A stretch of 64,000 nucleotides of DNA. It comes from UBA5972 sp964567685. Lineage in GTDB: Bacteria > Pseudomonadota > Alphaproteobacteria > Rhodobacterales > Rhodobacteraceae. Location: NCBI GenBank assembly GCA_964567685.1, contig CAZMNO010000011.1, forward strand, positions 1 through 64,000. The letters run 5' to 3'. The translations under genes and the position numbers were made by a program. Positions 36,565-45,490 of this stretch are shown in pieces. The stretch's first letter is position 1, and the number at the start of each line of letters is the position of its first letter. The notes beneath the pieces were generated by a model. The model saw only the letters and a list, made by a program, of their open reading frames with translations. It ran no database searches and was not told where the DNA came from.

Positions 36565-38808
36565 ATGGCCGAGATAACTGGATCACACTCCCGGAATCTG
36601 CTGAAGCGTCTTCAGGGCACACTCGCCGTTGAAAGCGAAGGTCAGGAGCGGCTGGACAAGATCACCCATCTTATCGCCGACTCGATGGAGGCCGAGGTCT
36701 GTTCGATCTACCTTTTGCGGGATGCTGAAACTCTGGAACTTTGCGCCACCGAAGGGTTGAAGGCGGAATCCGTTCACCAGACAAGGCTGCGCATTGGCGA
36801 AGGTCTGGTCGGTCGAGTGGCGCGCGAGGCTGGCCCGATCAACACCCCTAACGCCACCAAAGAACCCGGATTTCGCTACATGCCGGAAACCGGCGAAGAG
36901 ATCTACTCGTCCTTCCTGGGTGTGCCGATCCAGCGACTGGGGGAAATGCTAGGGGTACTTGTGGTGCAGAACCGCGAGGCGCGTGTCTATAATGACGATG
37001 AAGCCTATGGTCTGGAAGTTGTGGCAATGGTCATTGCCGAAATGGCTGAGCTTGGGGTTTTTGTCGGCGAAGGAGCTGCCCTTTCCGCCCCGCACCAGCA
37101 TCCGGTCATGTTCCGGGGTGGCGTTGCGCAAGAGGGCAATGCCGAAGGGCATGTCCTGCTGCACGAAGCGCAGATCGTCATCGCCAATCCGGTGGCAGAC
37201 GATCCCAAGGCCGAACACAAGCGCCTCATGGATGCGATGGATAAGCTCCGGGGTGATGTTGATGATATGCTGAACTCCCAACTGGGAGCCGCCAATGAAG
37301 AGCACCGCCAGGTGCTTGAAGCTTACCGCATGTTCGCCAATTCCAAAGGCTGGATAAAGCGGATGGAGGAAGATATCCGCGCCGGCCTGGCCGCCGAAGT
37401 GGCAGTTGAAAAAGAACAATCCGCCACCCGCGCCCGCATGGCGCGCGTGCCTGACCCTTACCTGCGCGAGCGTTTGCATGATCTTGATGATCTCTCCAAC
37501 CGTCTGCTTCGTCTGCTGACCGGTCAGGGCCGGGGTTCGGGATCAGACATTCCCGACGACGCCATCCTTGTCGCCCGCAATATCGGCCCCGGCGAATTGC
37601 TGGAATACGGAAACAAGCTGAAAGGGATCGTGCTTGAGGAAGGCTCTGTCGGCTCCCACGCCACCATCGTGGCTCGGGCTCTGGCCATTCCTCTGGTCAT
37701 TCACGCGGAAAAAATCACCCGCGAGGCACTTAACGGCGATCTGATACTGGTTGATGGCGATCAGGGAATTGCTCATCTCAGACCCGAGGAAAGCGTCGCC
37801 ACGGCCTTTCGCGACAAAATCGCCATGCAGGAAGTGGCGCAGGAAAAATACCGCTCGATCCGCGACAAACCCGCCACCACGCAGGATGGTGAAACCATTT
37901 CGCTGGCAATGAATGCCGGCCTGATGGCAGATCTGCCAAGCCTTGACAGCTCAGGTGCGGAAGGGGTTGGGCTGTTTCGAACGGAATTGCAGTTTCTGGT
38001 GCGCAACACCGTGCCAAAACGTGCCGAGTTGGCTGATCTTTATGGCCACATCATGGATGCCGCCCACGGCAAACGCATCGTCTTTCGCACGCTTGATATC
38101 GGCTCGGACAAGGTGCTGCCCTACATGAAACGCGAGGATGAACCCAACCCGGCGATGGGCTGGCGGGCAATCCGGCTGGCGCTGGAAAAAAGCGGGGTCA
38201 TGCGGATGCAGTTGCAGGCGCTGATCCGGGCGGCAAACGGGCGACCCTTGAACATCATGTTCCCATTTGTGGCGCAGTTTGAAGAGTTCAAACAGGCGCG
38301 GCAAGCCGTTCTGAACGAGCTTGAGCGCGAGCGCGCCCTTGGCCATACCGTGCCCGAAGATTTCGAAATCGGGGCGATGCTGGAAACCCCCTCGCTGGCC
38401 TTTGCGCCCGATCAATTCTTTGAAATGGCCGATTTTATCTCCATCGGCGGCAATGATCTGAAACAGTTTTTCTTTGCTGCTGACCGGGAAAATGAAAAGG
38501 TCCGCCGCCGCTATGATACGCTCAATGTCAGCTTCCTGACCTTCATCGAACAAATCGCGCGAAGGTGCAGCGACCTTGGTACGCCAGTCAGTTTTTGCGG
38601 CGAAGACGCCGGACGCCCGGTTGAAGCCTTGTGTTTTGCGGCAATGGGTCTGAGATCACTTTCAATGCGCCCGGCCTCGATCGGCCCGGTCAAAAACCTG
38701 CTACGGCAGGTCGATCTGTCCGAGGTACGGGCAACCGTCGATATGGCCCGGGCATCGGGCGCACAATCCGTGCGCCCGGCGGTGGAACAGTGGCTGATGA
38801 CGCTATAA
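36565..38808 (+). CDS. ptsP: PEP-protein phosphotransferase PtsP (EI-Ntr)
   Basis: This 747-residue enzyme I of the nitrogen PTS autophosphorylates from PEP and passes phosphate to NPr. An N-terminal GAF domain (about residues 15-155) may sense glutamine or 2-oxoglutarate. The phosphorylated histidine is in GSVGSHATIVARA near residue 362, and the PEP-binding barrel includes GVGLFRTELQFL near 467 and FCGEDAGRP near 677. Copy C of the 34-bp repeat begins 7 bp after the stop. NPr and EIIA-Ntr are not in the window. Confidence 0.94.
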   Translation: MAEITGSHSRNLLKRLQGTLAVESEGQERLDKITHLIADSMEAEVCSIYLLRDAETLELCATEGLKAESVHQTRLRIGEGLVGRVAREAGPINTPNATKEPGFRYMPETGEEIYSSFLGVPIQRLGEMLGVLVVQNREARVYNDDEAYGLEVVAMVIAEMAELGVFVGEGAALSAPHQHPVMFRGGVAQEGNAEGHVLLHEAQIVIANPVADDPKAEHKRLMDAMDKLRGDVDDMLNSQLGAANEEHRQVLEAYRMFANSKGWIKRMEEDIRAGLAAEVAVEKEQSATRARMARVPDPYLRERLHDLDDLSNRLLRLLTGQGRGSGSDIPDDAILVARNIGPGELLEYGNKLKGIVLEEGSVGSHATIVARALAIPLVIHAEKITREALNGDLILVDGDQGIAHLRPEESVATAFRDKIAMQEVAQEKYRSIRDKPATTQDGETISLAMNAGLMADLPSLDSSGAEGVGLFRTELQFLVRNTVPKRAELADLYGHIMDAAHGKRIVFRTLDIGSDKVLPYMKREDEPNPAMGWRAIRLALEKSGVMRMQLQALIRAANGRPLNIMFPFVAQFEEFKQARQAVLNELERERALGHTVPEDFEIGAMLETPSLAFAPDQFFEMADFISIGGNDLKQFFFAADRENEKVRRRYDTLNVSFLTFIEQIARRCSDLGTPVSFCGEDAGRPVEALCFAAMGLRSLSMRPASIGPVKNLLRQVDLSEVRATVDMARASGAQSVRPAVEQWLMTL

Positions 38809-38815
38809 CTTTTTT

Positions 38816-38849
38816 GGCTCCGCCGGGGATATTTTTTGAAAAGAAGAAG
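38816..38849 (+). repeat. 34-bp 3'-end element, copy C
   Basis: It reads GGC-TCC-GCC, GGGGATATTTTTT, then AAAAGAAGAAG on the strand of ptsP, 7 bp after its stop. Against copies A and B the second stem pair is swapped (C-G becomes G-C), which keeps the mini-hairpin. Confidence 0.72.
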
Positions 38850-38861
38850 CGCGGCACCTCG

Positions 38862-39353
38862 TCAGGTGGCTTTTTGAATCAGGCCTGAAACCGCATCAAA
38901 GGCGCCGGGAACCAGTTCGATCTGCAGCAGGCGGTCCGGATTGGTTGGCGGTGGAAACTCAAGCGCCCAGGACCGACTGAACCCAAACCGGCGATAATAG
39001 GGCTCGTCACCGATCAGGATCACCCGTTTCCAGCCCGCCTTGCGGGCGCGTTCAAGACTGTCCCAGATCAGCGATCCGCCAAGCCCCTCGCCCTGATGTG
39101 TCGGGTGAACGGCAACAGGGCCAAGCAACAGGGCTTTGACACCGCTGTCGCCGATCTGCACCGGCCAATAGCGAATGGCCCCAGCGATACCATCGGTGAC
39201 ATCGCGCGCCACAAGTGATAGCTCGAAAATCCGCTCAACACCTTCCCGCAATCGATAAGAGGAAAGCGCTTCGCGCCCGGGCGCAAAGGCAAGGTCGAAC
39301 AGATATTCAACCTCGTATTCATCTTCCTTTGTTTCGGGGGACAGGCGGAACAT
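38862..39353 (-). CDS. GNAT family N-acetyltransferase
   Basis: This 163-residue acetyltransferase has the acetyl-CoA loop VHPTHQGEGLGGSL near residues 82-95 (the Q/RxxGxG/A motif is QGEGLG) and RVILIGDEPYYRRFGF as the C-terminal fold segment. It belongs to the YhbS-like subgroup. The substrate is unknown. It is convergent with ptsP and shares the short region containing repeat C. Confidence 0.85.
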   Translation of the reverse strand: MFRLSPETKEDEYEVEYLFDLAFAPGREALSSYRLREGVERIFELSLVARDVTDGIAGAIRYWPVQIGDSGVKALLLGPVAVHPTHQGEGLGGSLIWDSLERARKAGWKRVILIGDEPYYRRFGFSRSWALEFPPPTNPDRLLQIELVPGAFDAVSGLIQKAT

Positions 39354-39463
39354 CTGGCAGGCGGACCCGATCTAGGCGAACTGGATTTCGCGAAACCGCT
39401 GAAACCTCTGGAATTTTCCCTAGCACGGCGCTACCCCTTGGGCAAACCAGAATGGATCGCCCG

Positions 39464-40048
39464 ATGTTCTATCGCCCCGAAGAAGGCCACGGCCTGCCGC
39501 ACAACCCCTTTAACGCGATCATCACACCGCGCCCAATCGGCTGGATTTCGTCCCGCTCTGCCGACGGGGGCGACAATCTGGCCCCTTATTCGTTTTTCAA
39601 CGGCATCGCCTATATTCCGCCGCAGGTTATGTTCTCGTCAACCGGCAGTAAGGACAGCCTCAGCAATATCCGGCAAACCGGGGTTTTCTGCGTCAATGTA
39701 GTTTCAGAGGCTTTGACCGACGCAATGAATATCACATCGGAAAACTTTGACCATTCCGTTGATGAATTTGATATCGCGGGCCTTGAAAAACTGGCCTGTA
39801 AAACCATCGACTGTGCCCGCGTCGCAGGTGCACCTGCTGCGCTTGAATGCAAGATGACCGAAATCCATCAGATTGAAGGTGCCGATAACTTCGTCGTATT
39901 CGGCGAGGTGACGGGCATTCATCTTGCCGATGATTGTCTGGTTGACGGGCGCTTTGATGTCACCCGTTTCAACCCGCTGGCGCGCCTCGGCTATCGCGAC
40001 TATTCCGTGGTGAATACGCTTTTTGAATTGAAACGTCCCGATGATTGA
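39464..40048 (+). CDS. Flavin reductase-like FMN-binding protein
   Basis: This 194-residue flavoprotein of the flavin reductase-like/DUF447-type split-barrel family begins with FYRPEEGHGLPHNPF. Conserved TPRPIGWISSRS and APYSFFNGIAYIPPQVMFSS contact FMN. It probably reduces or uses FMN with NAD(P)H; the partner is unknown. ATG 39452 or 39464 could start it; I prefer the latter because homologues begin at this point. The mtnP gene follows 9 bp later, so the two are co-transcribed. Confidence 0.85.
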   Translation: MFYRPEEGHGLPHNPFNAIITPRPIGWISSRSADGGDNLAPYSFFNGIAYIPPQVMFSSTGSKDSLSNIRQTGVFCVNVVSEALTDAMNITSENFDHSVDEFDIAGLEKLACKTIDCARVAGAPAALECKMTEIHQIEGADNFVVFGEVTGIHLADDCLVDGRFDVTRFNPLARLGYRDYSVVNTLFELKRPDD

Positions 40049-40057
40049 GGAGACAAC

Positions 40058-40926
<869 letters not shown>

Positions 40927-40930
<4 letters not shown>

Positions 40931-42216
40931 GCACAGGAGGCCATAGACGGGTCTTCCTCTTGGGGGCAGACGGGTTTATCGGCCGGCATCTTGCATTTGC
41001 ATTTCGCAAGGCCGGGCTTGAGGTGGTCTGCTCCGCCCGGCGGGTCTCGCGGCTATCTCAAATGGGGTTTGAGACTTTTCAGGCCGATCTGACCAATCCC
41101 GGAACGCATGATCCCGAATTCTGGCGTGGCCATCTGAGAGAGGTTGATTTCGTCGTCATTGCCGCTGGTTTGCTGACCGGCTCAGCCAGAGCCTTTGAGG
41201 CCGTTCATGAACTGGCCCCAAAGGCGATTTATGCGGCCATGAAACAGGGATCACGTGCCGTGTTGATCTCTGCCGTCGGGCTTGAGGCTGATACCCCTTT
41301 TGCCCACTTCCGTCGGCGCGGGGAAGCCATCGCCAACGAGGCCCCGGTAGACGCAACCATCCTGCGGCCCGGTCTGGTTCTCGCAGATACCTCTTACGGC
41401 GGCTCATCCCTGTTGCGGGCTCTTGCGGCTCTGCCCTTCGTCACACCGGTTATCGGCAGGGGAGATCAACGGTTCAATCCGCTGCATGTCGATGATTTGG
41501 CAAAAGTGGTGCGGGCTGTGCTGCACAGCAGGAAACCTCTTGGCACGCTTGAAGTCGGCGGTCCGGAAACTGTCACTCTGACAGACGTTCTGGCTTCCTA
41601 CCGGCGCTGGCTGGGGCTGCCGAAGTCCCGGCTTCTGTCCATACCGCCCGGCATTGCATTGATGATTGGCAAGGCAGGTGACGCGCTGGCGCTCGGTCCG
41701 GTTTCCGCCACCTCAGTCAACCAGCTTGCCACCGGAATTGGCGCAAATACCGAGGCGCTGGAAAAAGAGCTTTCCCCCAATCTCAGACCTATATCAGAAT
41801 TCATCAGCACCCGCCCCGCCGCCACGCAGGACCTGTGGCAGGCGCGGCTCTATCTTCTTCGACCGCTTCTTCGTCTTGGTCTTGGCGTGATGTGGCTGGT
41901 CTCCGGCCTTCTTGGCCTGTTGCTCCCGCTTAGCCATTGGAGCGCGGCTTTCGCCGCCTCGGGCCTATCAGAAACCAGCCTGATGTTGCTGGCCAAAACC
42001 GGTGGGGTTCTGGACCTCACCCTCGCTCTGGCACTGTTCAGGGCATGGCACCCAACCCTCACCGGAGTTCTGCAATTATCCGTGGTTGGCATCTACACCC
42101 TTGCCCTCACTTTCCTTGCCCCTGTCCTGCGGCTCGATCCCTTTGGCGGATTGCTCAAAAACATCCCTGTCCTTTTGCTGATCCTCGTCTGGATGGTGCT
42201 GGAGGAAGAGCGATGA
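40927..42216 (+). CDS. NAD(P)-binding SDR protein with C-terminal DoxX-like membrane domain
   Basis: This 429-residue fusion has residues 1 to about 290 as an atypical SDR (VFLLGADGFIGRHLAFAFRKAG at the N-terminus, with GxxGxxG), like NDUFA9/YfcH proteins. The last 130 residues form four membrane helices of DoxX type. The start is GTG, overlapping the mtnP stop (GTGA). It is followed by a DUF2269 membrane protein with an ATGA overlap, so the two probably work together at the membrane. The pair (SDR-DoxX plus DUF2269) recurs in proteobacteria; the reaction is unknown. Confidence 0.85.
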
Positions 42217-42698
42217 CGGATCCCTATCTGATCGCCAAATGGATCCATATCCTGTCATCAACCCTCCTCTTCGGCACCGGTATCGGCACTGCTTTTCAGA
42301 TGGTCTGGGCGTTTCGTACGGGACGGGTCGAGACCATCCATTCGGTTGCAAAAGGGGTGGTTGTTGCCGATTGGATTTTCACCACACCTGCCGGGATCAT
42401 CCAACCGCTTAGCGGGTTCTGGCTGGTCTGGCTGCTAGGGTTTGCTCTGTTTGAGCCCTGGCTGATCCTCACCTACATCCTTTATGTCATTGCGTTTTTA
42501 TGCTGGGCACCCGTGGTGCATCTGCAAATACGCATCCGCGATCTGGCAGGGCAGGCACTTGCCGAAAACCAACCCCTTTCCATCGAAGCAACCCGGCTCT
42601 ACCGCATCTGGTTCACCCTTGGCTGGCCCGCCTTTCTCAGCCTGATCGTGATTTTCTGGCTGATGATCGCCAAACCGGCGCTTTGGGCGGCTGGCTAG
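42213..42698 (+). CDS. DUF2269 family membrane protein
   Basis: This 161-residue protein has four membrane helices. Histidines near the first helix (AKWIHILSSTLLFGTGIG) are typical of DUF2269 and could bind heme or metal. It starts at the ATG inside the SDR-DoxX stop (ATGA). The 3' end overlaps the convergent DUF1989 gene by 4 bp. Confidence 0.85.
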   Translation: MTDPYLIAKWIHILSSTLLFGTGIGTAFQMVWAFRTGRVETIHSVAKGVVVADWIFTTPAGIIQPLSGFWLVWLLGFALFEPWLILTYILYVIAFLCWAPVVHLQIRIRDLAGQALAENQPLSIEATRLYRIWFTLGWPAFLSLIVIFWLMIAKPALWAAG

Positions 42699-43555
42699 CA
42701 GCCATGCGTGCGCGAATAGGCATTGAGCGCGGGCGGCTCCCAACCCTCAAGCGATCCTGCAAGCGGTTCAAACACCTCAACCAGCAGCGGATAGCAGGCC
42801 GCCGCATCATCTGAATGCGAAGTCGAGCAATCCCCGCCAGGACAGGCCGAAAGACACCCAAGAAGATCAATTTCAGCAAAAAACTCCAGATAATCACCGG
42901 GGCGCACCGGGCTGGCTTTCATGAAATACTGGTGCGTGTCTTTCGTGAACCCCGTGCACATGAAAACATTCAGAACGTCATGCACCAGTGGCTCCACTTC
43001 CGCCAATGATCGCCCGGTTTCCGCCGCCATTGCCCGTGTCAGGTTGGAGTGGCAGCAATGATGGTAATCGACCCCGCTCAAGACCTGATTGGTATATGGA
43101 TCGCAGCGCGTGCCGATCACATCATGGACCGAACCACCAAAGGCATCAAACCCGTACCAGTCCAGCGTATCTCGGGTGATCGTCGCCATCGGGCGCATCT
43201 GCGGGAAAGACGACCACATACTGTCACCCGTTGACAGATGCGTGCCATGCAACGCCCGCGTCTTGCCTGAATAAAATCGCTCAGATAGGTCACGGGCATT
43301 GAACAGGTTCAGATCCCCAACCTGCGGGCCTTCCATCGACACGATGCGAAAGAAATGCCCCGCCGGAACGTGGAAGCACGCAGCGTCGCGTGGTAGGGCG
43401 GTTACCTCGGCGGTTTTTCTCATGCCTTTGCGGGCTTTGCGCAAAACACCCATCGGTCGCGCTGGCAATGTATCCACCGGATAGCAGATGACGGGAATTA
43501 CAGACTTTCGCGTTTCGGCATCTTCTGGGGCTGCGCATTCGGGCGTGTATTTCAT
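42695..43555 (-). CDS. DUF1989 family protein (urea carboxylase-associated)
   Basis: This 286-residue protein of the DUF1989/urea amidolyase-associated family carries MEGPQVGDLNLFNARDLSERF, the HLSTGDSMWSSFPQMRPM segment and the cysteine-histidine cluster DYHHCCHSNL that likely binds metal. Family members accompany urea or allophanate catabolism, but no urea genes are adjacent. I start it at ATG 43555, preceded by AGGAGAG. Function unproven. Confidence 0.82.
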   Translation of the reverse strand: MKYTPECAAPEDAETRKSVIPVICYPVDTLPARPMGVLRKARKGMRKTAEVTALPRDAACFHVPAGHFFRIVSMEGPQVGDLNLFNARDLSERFYSGKTRALHGTHLSTGDSMWSSFPQMRPMATITRDTLDWYGFDAFGGSVHDVIGTRCDPYTNQVLSGVDYHHCCHSNLTRAMAAETGRSLAEVEPLVHDVLNVFMCTGFTKDTHQYFMKASPVRPGDYLEFFAEIDLLGCLSACPGGDCSTSHSDDAAACYPLLVEVFEPLAGSLEGWEPPALNAYSRTHGC

Positions 43556-43712
43556 CGCACCTCTCCTGATTTTTCCCTTACTATCTTGACCGATGAACTG
43601 CGCAGGGCAAACCCCTACCTGACGCATCTTGCCCCAAAACCCATATTCGCTGTTTGCCTTGGCGCAAGAGACAGCTAAACCGGTTCTGTCGTATTTCGTT
43701 GATGAGGATCAC

Positions 43713-44252
43713 ATGGCCCGTTCCACCGATGTGAAGGATTATATCCGTACCATCCCCGACTTCCCCCATGAAGGGATACAGTTTCGCGACGTGACCACGC
43801 TCTTTGCCGATGCCCGCGGCTTTCGCATGGCAATCGACCAGCTGCTGCATCCCTATGCGGGCGAGCGGATCGATAAGGTGGTGGGGCTTGAAGCACGGGG
43901 ATTCATCCTTGGAGGTGCCATTGCACACCAGCTATCGGTCGGTTTCGTGCCGATCCGCAAGAAGGGCAAACTGCCCGGCGCCACCATCGAAGAGGCCTAT
44001 ACGCTGGAATATGGCGAAGCGGTGATGGAAATGCATGATGACGTGATCGAAGCCGGTGAAAAGATCCTTGTCGTCGATGACCTGCTTGCCACCGGCGGCA
44101 CCGCTGCTGCCGGCATTCGCCTGATCGAACGTGTGGGTGCCGAGGTCATGGGGTGCGCCTTCATCATCGACCTGCCCGAACTTGGCGGACGTAAAGTGCT
44201 CGATGACATGGGCATGAACGTCCATGTACTTTGTGAGTTCGAAGGCGGTTGA
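43713..44252 (+). CDS. apt: Adenine phosphoribosyltransferase
   Basis: This 179-residue enzyme makes AMP from adenine and PRPP. It begins with VKDYIRTIPDFPHEGIQFRD, the APRT signature, and the PRPP loop VVDDLLATGGTAAAG lies near residue 119. The start is ATG 43713 with GAGG upstream; in-frame codons further 5' are not family-like. It complements mtnP in recycling adenine from methylthioadenosine. Confidence 0.95.
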   Translation: MARSTDVKDYIRTIPDFPHEGIQFRDVTTLFADARGFRMAIDQLLHPYAGERIDKVVGLEARGFILGGAIAHQLSVGFVPIRKKGKLPGATIEEAYTLEYGEAVMEMHDDVIEAGEKILVVDDLLATGGTAAAGIRLIERVGAEVMGCAFIIDLPELGGRKVLDDMGMNVHVLCEFEGG

Positions 44253-44329
44253 GTCTTAACCAATTCTTAACCCTGCAACGCCAGACTGGGCCCAGTAACG
44301 AGTTATTGAGGCATCGAATGGGGGCTTCA

Positions 44330-44357
44330 CCCCCCTTCGGCTTGTGCCGGAGGGGGG
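44330..44357 (+). terminator. Strong GC hairpin downstream of apt
   Basis: CCCCCCTTCGGC (44330-44341) pairs with GCCGGAGGGGGG (44346-44357) through 12 bp with one T-G wobble and a TTGT loop. It lies 78 bp after the apt stop. No T-run follows on either strand, so it may be a Rho-dependent 3' stabiliser or part of a small RNA rather than a classical terminator. Confidence 0.45.
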
Positions 44358-44444
44358 ACGTTCCCACCGCCTCGGTCAGGCGAAATATCAGCAGCGTGTC
44401 ACGGACGCGCTGGCTGTCCCCTCATAACAGATTCCAAACAGACA

Positions 44445-44527
44445 GGTGCGCGACAGCTATGCGCGGCGGGCTGCACCCTTTGTTCCGCGCTCAAGTGGTT
44501 TGCAGCTCAGGGTAAAATCGAACGGTG
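44445..44527 (+). repeat. Convergent-gap repeat, copy 1
   Basis: This copy shares an almost identical core with 52945-52990 (GCGCGGCGGGC, CCCTTTGT, CCGCGC) and a related tail (AGCTC, then TAAAATCGAACGGTG against TCAAGATCGACCGATG), with one 8-9-bp length difference in between. Both copies lie in gaps between convergent genes and in the same orientation relative to them. Confidence 0.6.
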
Positions 44528-44552
44528 GTTTCGACTTGCGAATGAGTTGCTC

Positions 44553-44942
44553 CTAAGAACCGTTGGCGTAAGACACCACCTCAATCTCAACCCCATCCGG
44601 GCCATCGAAATAAAACCGGCAACCGGGCGCGTAATCGGCGTGGGAATGGGGTGTGTATCCTGCGTCTTTGACCTTTTTCTCAACCTGATCCAGATTGCTG
44701 ACAACGACACCCAGATGGTTCAACCCGCCGGGTGTCTGGTAGGAATCCGTGCCTTTTGCATCGCCGCCACCTGAATACAACGCGACATAGCTTCCATCGC
44801 CACCGACATGCACCGAAAGCCCGTCATTTGTAGCCGCTCCGCGCCAGCGGACTTTCCAGTCAAACAGATCGCATAGCAGGGCAGCAAACCCATCCGGGTC
44901 GCTGACGGTCACATTGGCATGTTCAAGAAACGCTTGGGACAC
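44553..44942 (-). CDS. VOC family protein (glyoxalase/bleomycin-resistance fold), SoxR-controlled
   Basis: This 129-residue protein has a single vicinal-oxygen-chelate domain: LEHANVTVSDPDGFAALL at the start, GGLNHLGVVVSNLDQV in the middle and FYFDGPDGVEIEVVSY at the end. This gives His, His and Glu as metal ligands. The start is GTG 44942 with GGAG seven bases ahead; an upstream in-frame ATG would lie in the promoter. A SoxR-type promoter directly precedes it and soxR is divergent, so it likely detoxifies or binds redox-active compounds or electrophiles. Substrate unknown. Confidence 0.82.
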   Translation of the reverse strand: MSQAFLEHANVTVSDPDGFAALLCDLFDWKVRWRGAATNDGLSVHVGGDGSYVALYSGGGDAKGTDSYQTPGGLNHLGVVVSNLDQVEKKVKDAGYTPHSHADYAPGCRFYFDGPDGVEIEVVSYANGS

Positions 44943-44977
44943 TTGTTTTCTCCACAGAGTTATATAATGATTCTTCA

Positions 44978-45008
44978 ACTATAATTCCTCAAGTCAACTT
45001 TAGGTGAA
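44978..45008 (-). promoter_or_regulatory. SoxR-type promoter with soxbox
   Basis: CCTCAAGTCAACTTTAGG (44987-45004) differs from the classical soxS soxbox CCTCAAGTTAACTTGAGG at two positions. On the minus strand it sits between -35 TTCACC (45003-45008) and -10 TATAGT (44978-44983) with a 19-bp spacer, the long spacing that MerR-family activators require. It drives the VOC gene and overlaps the soxR 5' region. Confidence 0.85.
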
Positions 45009-45022
45009 GAGGTTTTTCACAA

Positions 45023-45481
45023 GTGTCGGAATATATACCAATCGGCTATGTGGCACGTCGAACGGGTTTGGCGGTATCCGCAATCCGTTATTATGAAAGC
45101 GTCGGTCTGATCAAACCCGTGCGCTCCATTAGCGGTCAGCGCCAGTTCCGGCGCGCCGATATCCGACGCCTGTCATTCATTCAGATTGCGCAGCAGATGG
45201 GGTTTTCGATTTCAGAAATCCGCGAGCGCTTGTCGAACCTGCCCAATAGCCGCACACCCAACAAGCGGGACTGGCAGATCATCAGCAAAAACTTCCGTGA
45301 GGTGCTGGACCAAAAAATCGCCACGCTTGAAAAAATGCGTGACAATCTGGATGGCTGCATCGGGTGCGGGTGTCTTTCACTTAGCCGGTGTCGCCTTTAC
45401 AACGCCGATGACACCGCACGCCGCTACGGTCCGGGGGCACGTTTTCTTCTTGGTGATACCGCAGATCCAGATATCAAATAG
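45023..45481 (+). CDS. soxR: Redox-sensitive transcriptional activator SoxR
   Basis: This 152-residue MerR-family regulator has a winged helix-turn-helix (IGYVARRTGLAVSAIRYYE), a dimerisation helix and the [2Fe-2S] cluster motif C-I-G-C-G-C then five residues and C (CIGCGCLSLSRC, about residues 113-124), diagnostic for SoxR. Oxidation of the cluster by redox-cycling compounds activates target promoters. GTG start with GAAGAGG upstream. The divergent VOC gene has a soxbox promoter, so it is the direct target in view; no soxS is present, as usual outside enterics. Confidence 0.94.
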   Translation: MSEYIPIGYVARRTGLAVSAIRYYESVGLIKPVRSISGQRQFRRADIRRLSFIQIAQQMGFSISEIRERLSNLPNSRTPNKRDWQIISKNFREVLDQKIATLEKMRDNLDGCIGCGCLSLSRCRLYNADDTARRYGPGARFLLGDTADPDIK

Positions 45482-45490
45482 GCGCCGCTT

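Larger units (their letters stand above)
44253..44552. other. 300-bp convergent gap with hairpin and repeat
   Basis: No gene is supported in the gap between convergent apt and the VOC gene. It contains a strong hairpin at 44330-44357 and a copy of an about 85-95-bp repeat at 44445-44527, both listed separately. Confidence 0.6.
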
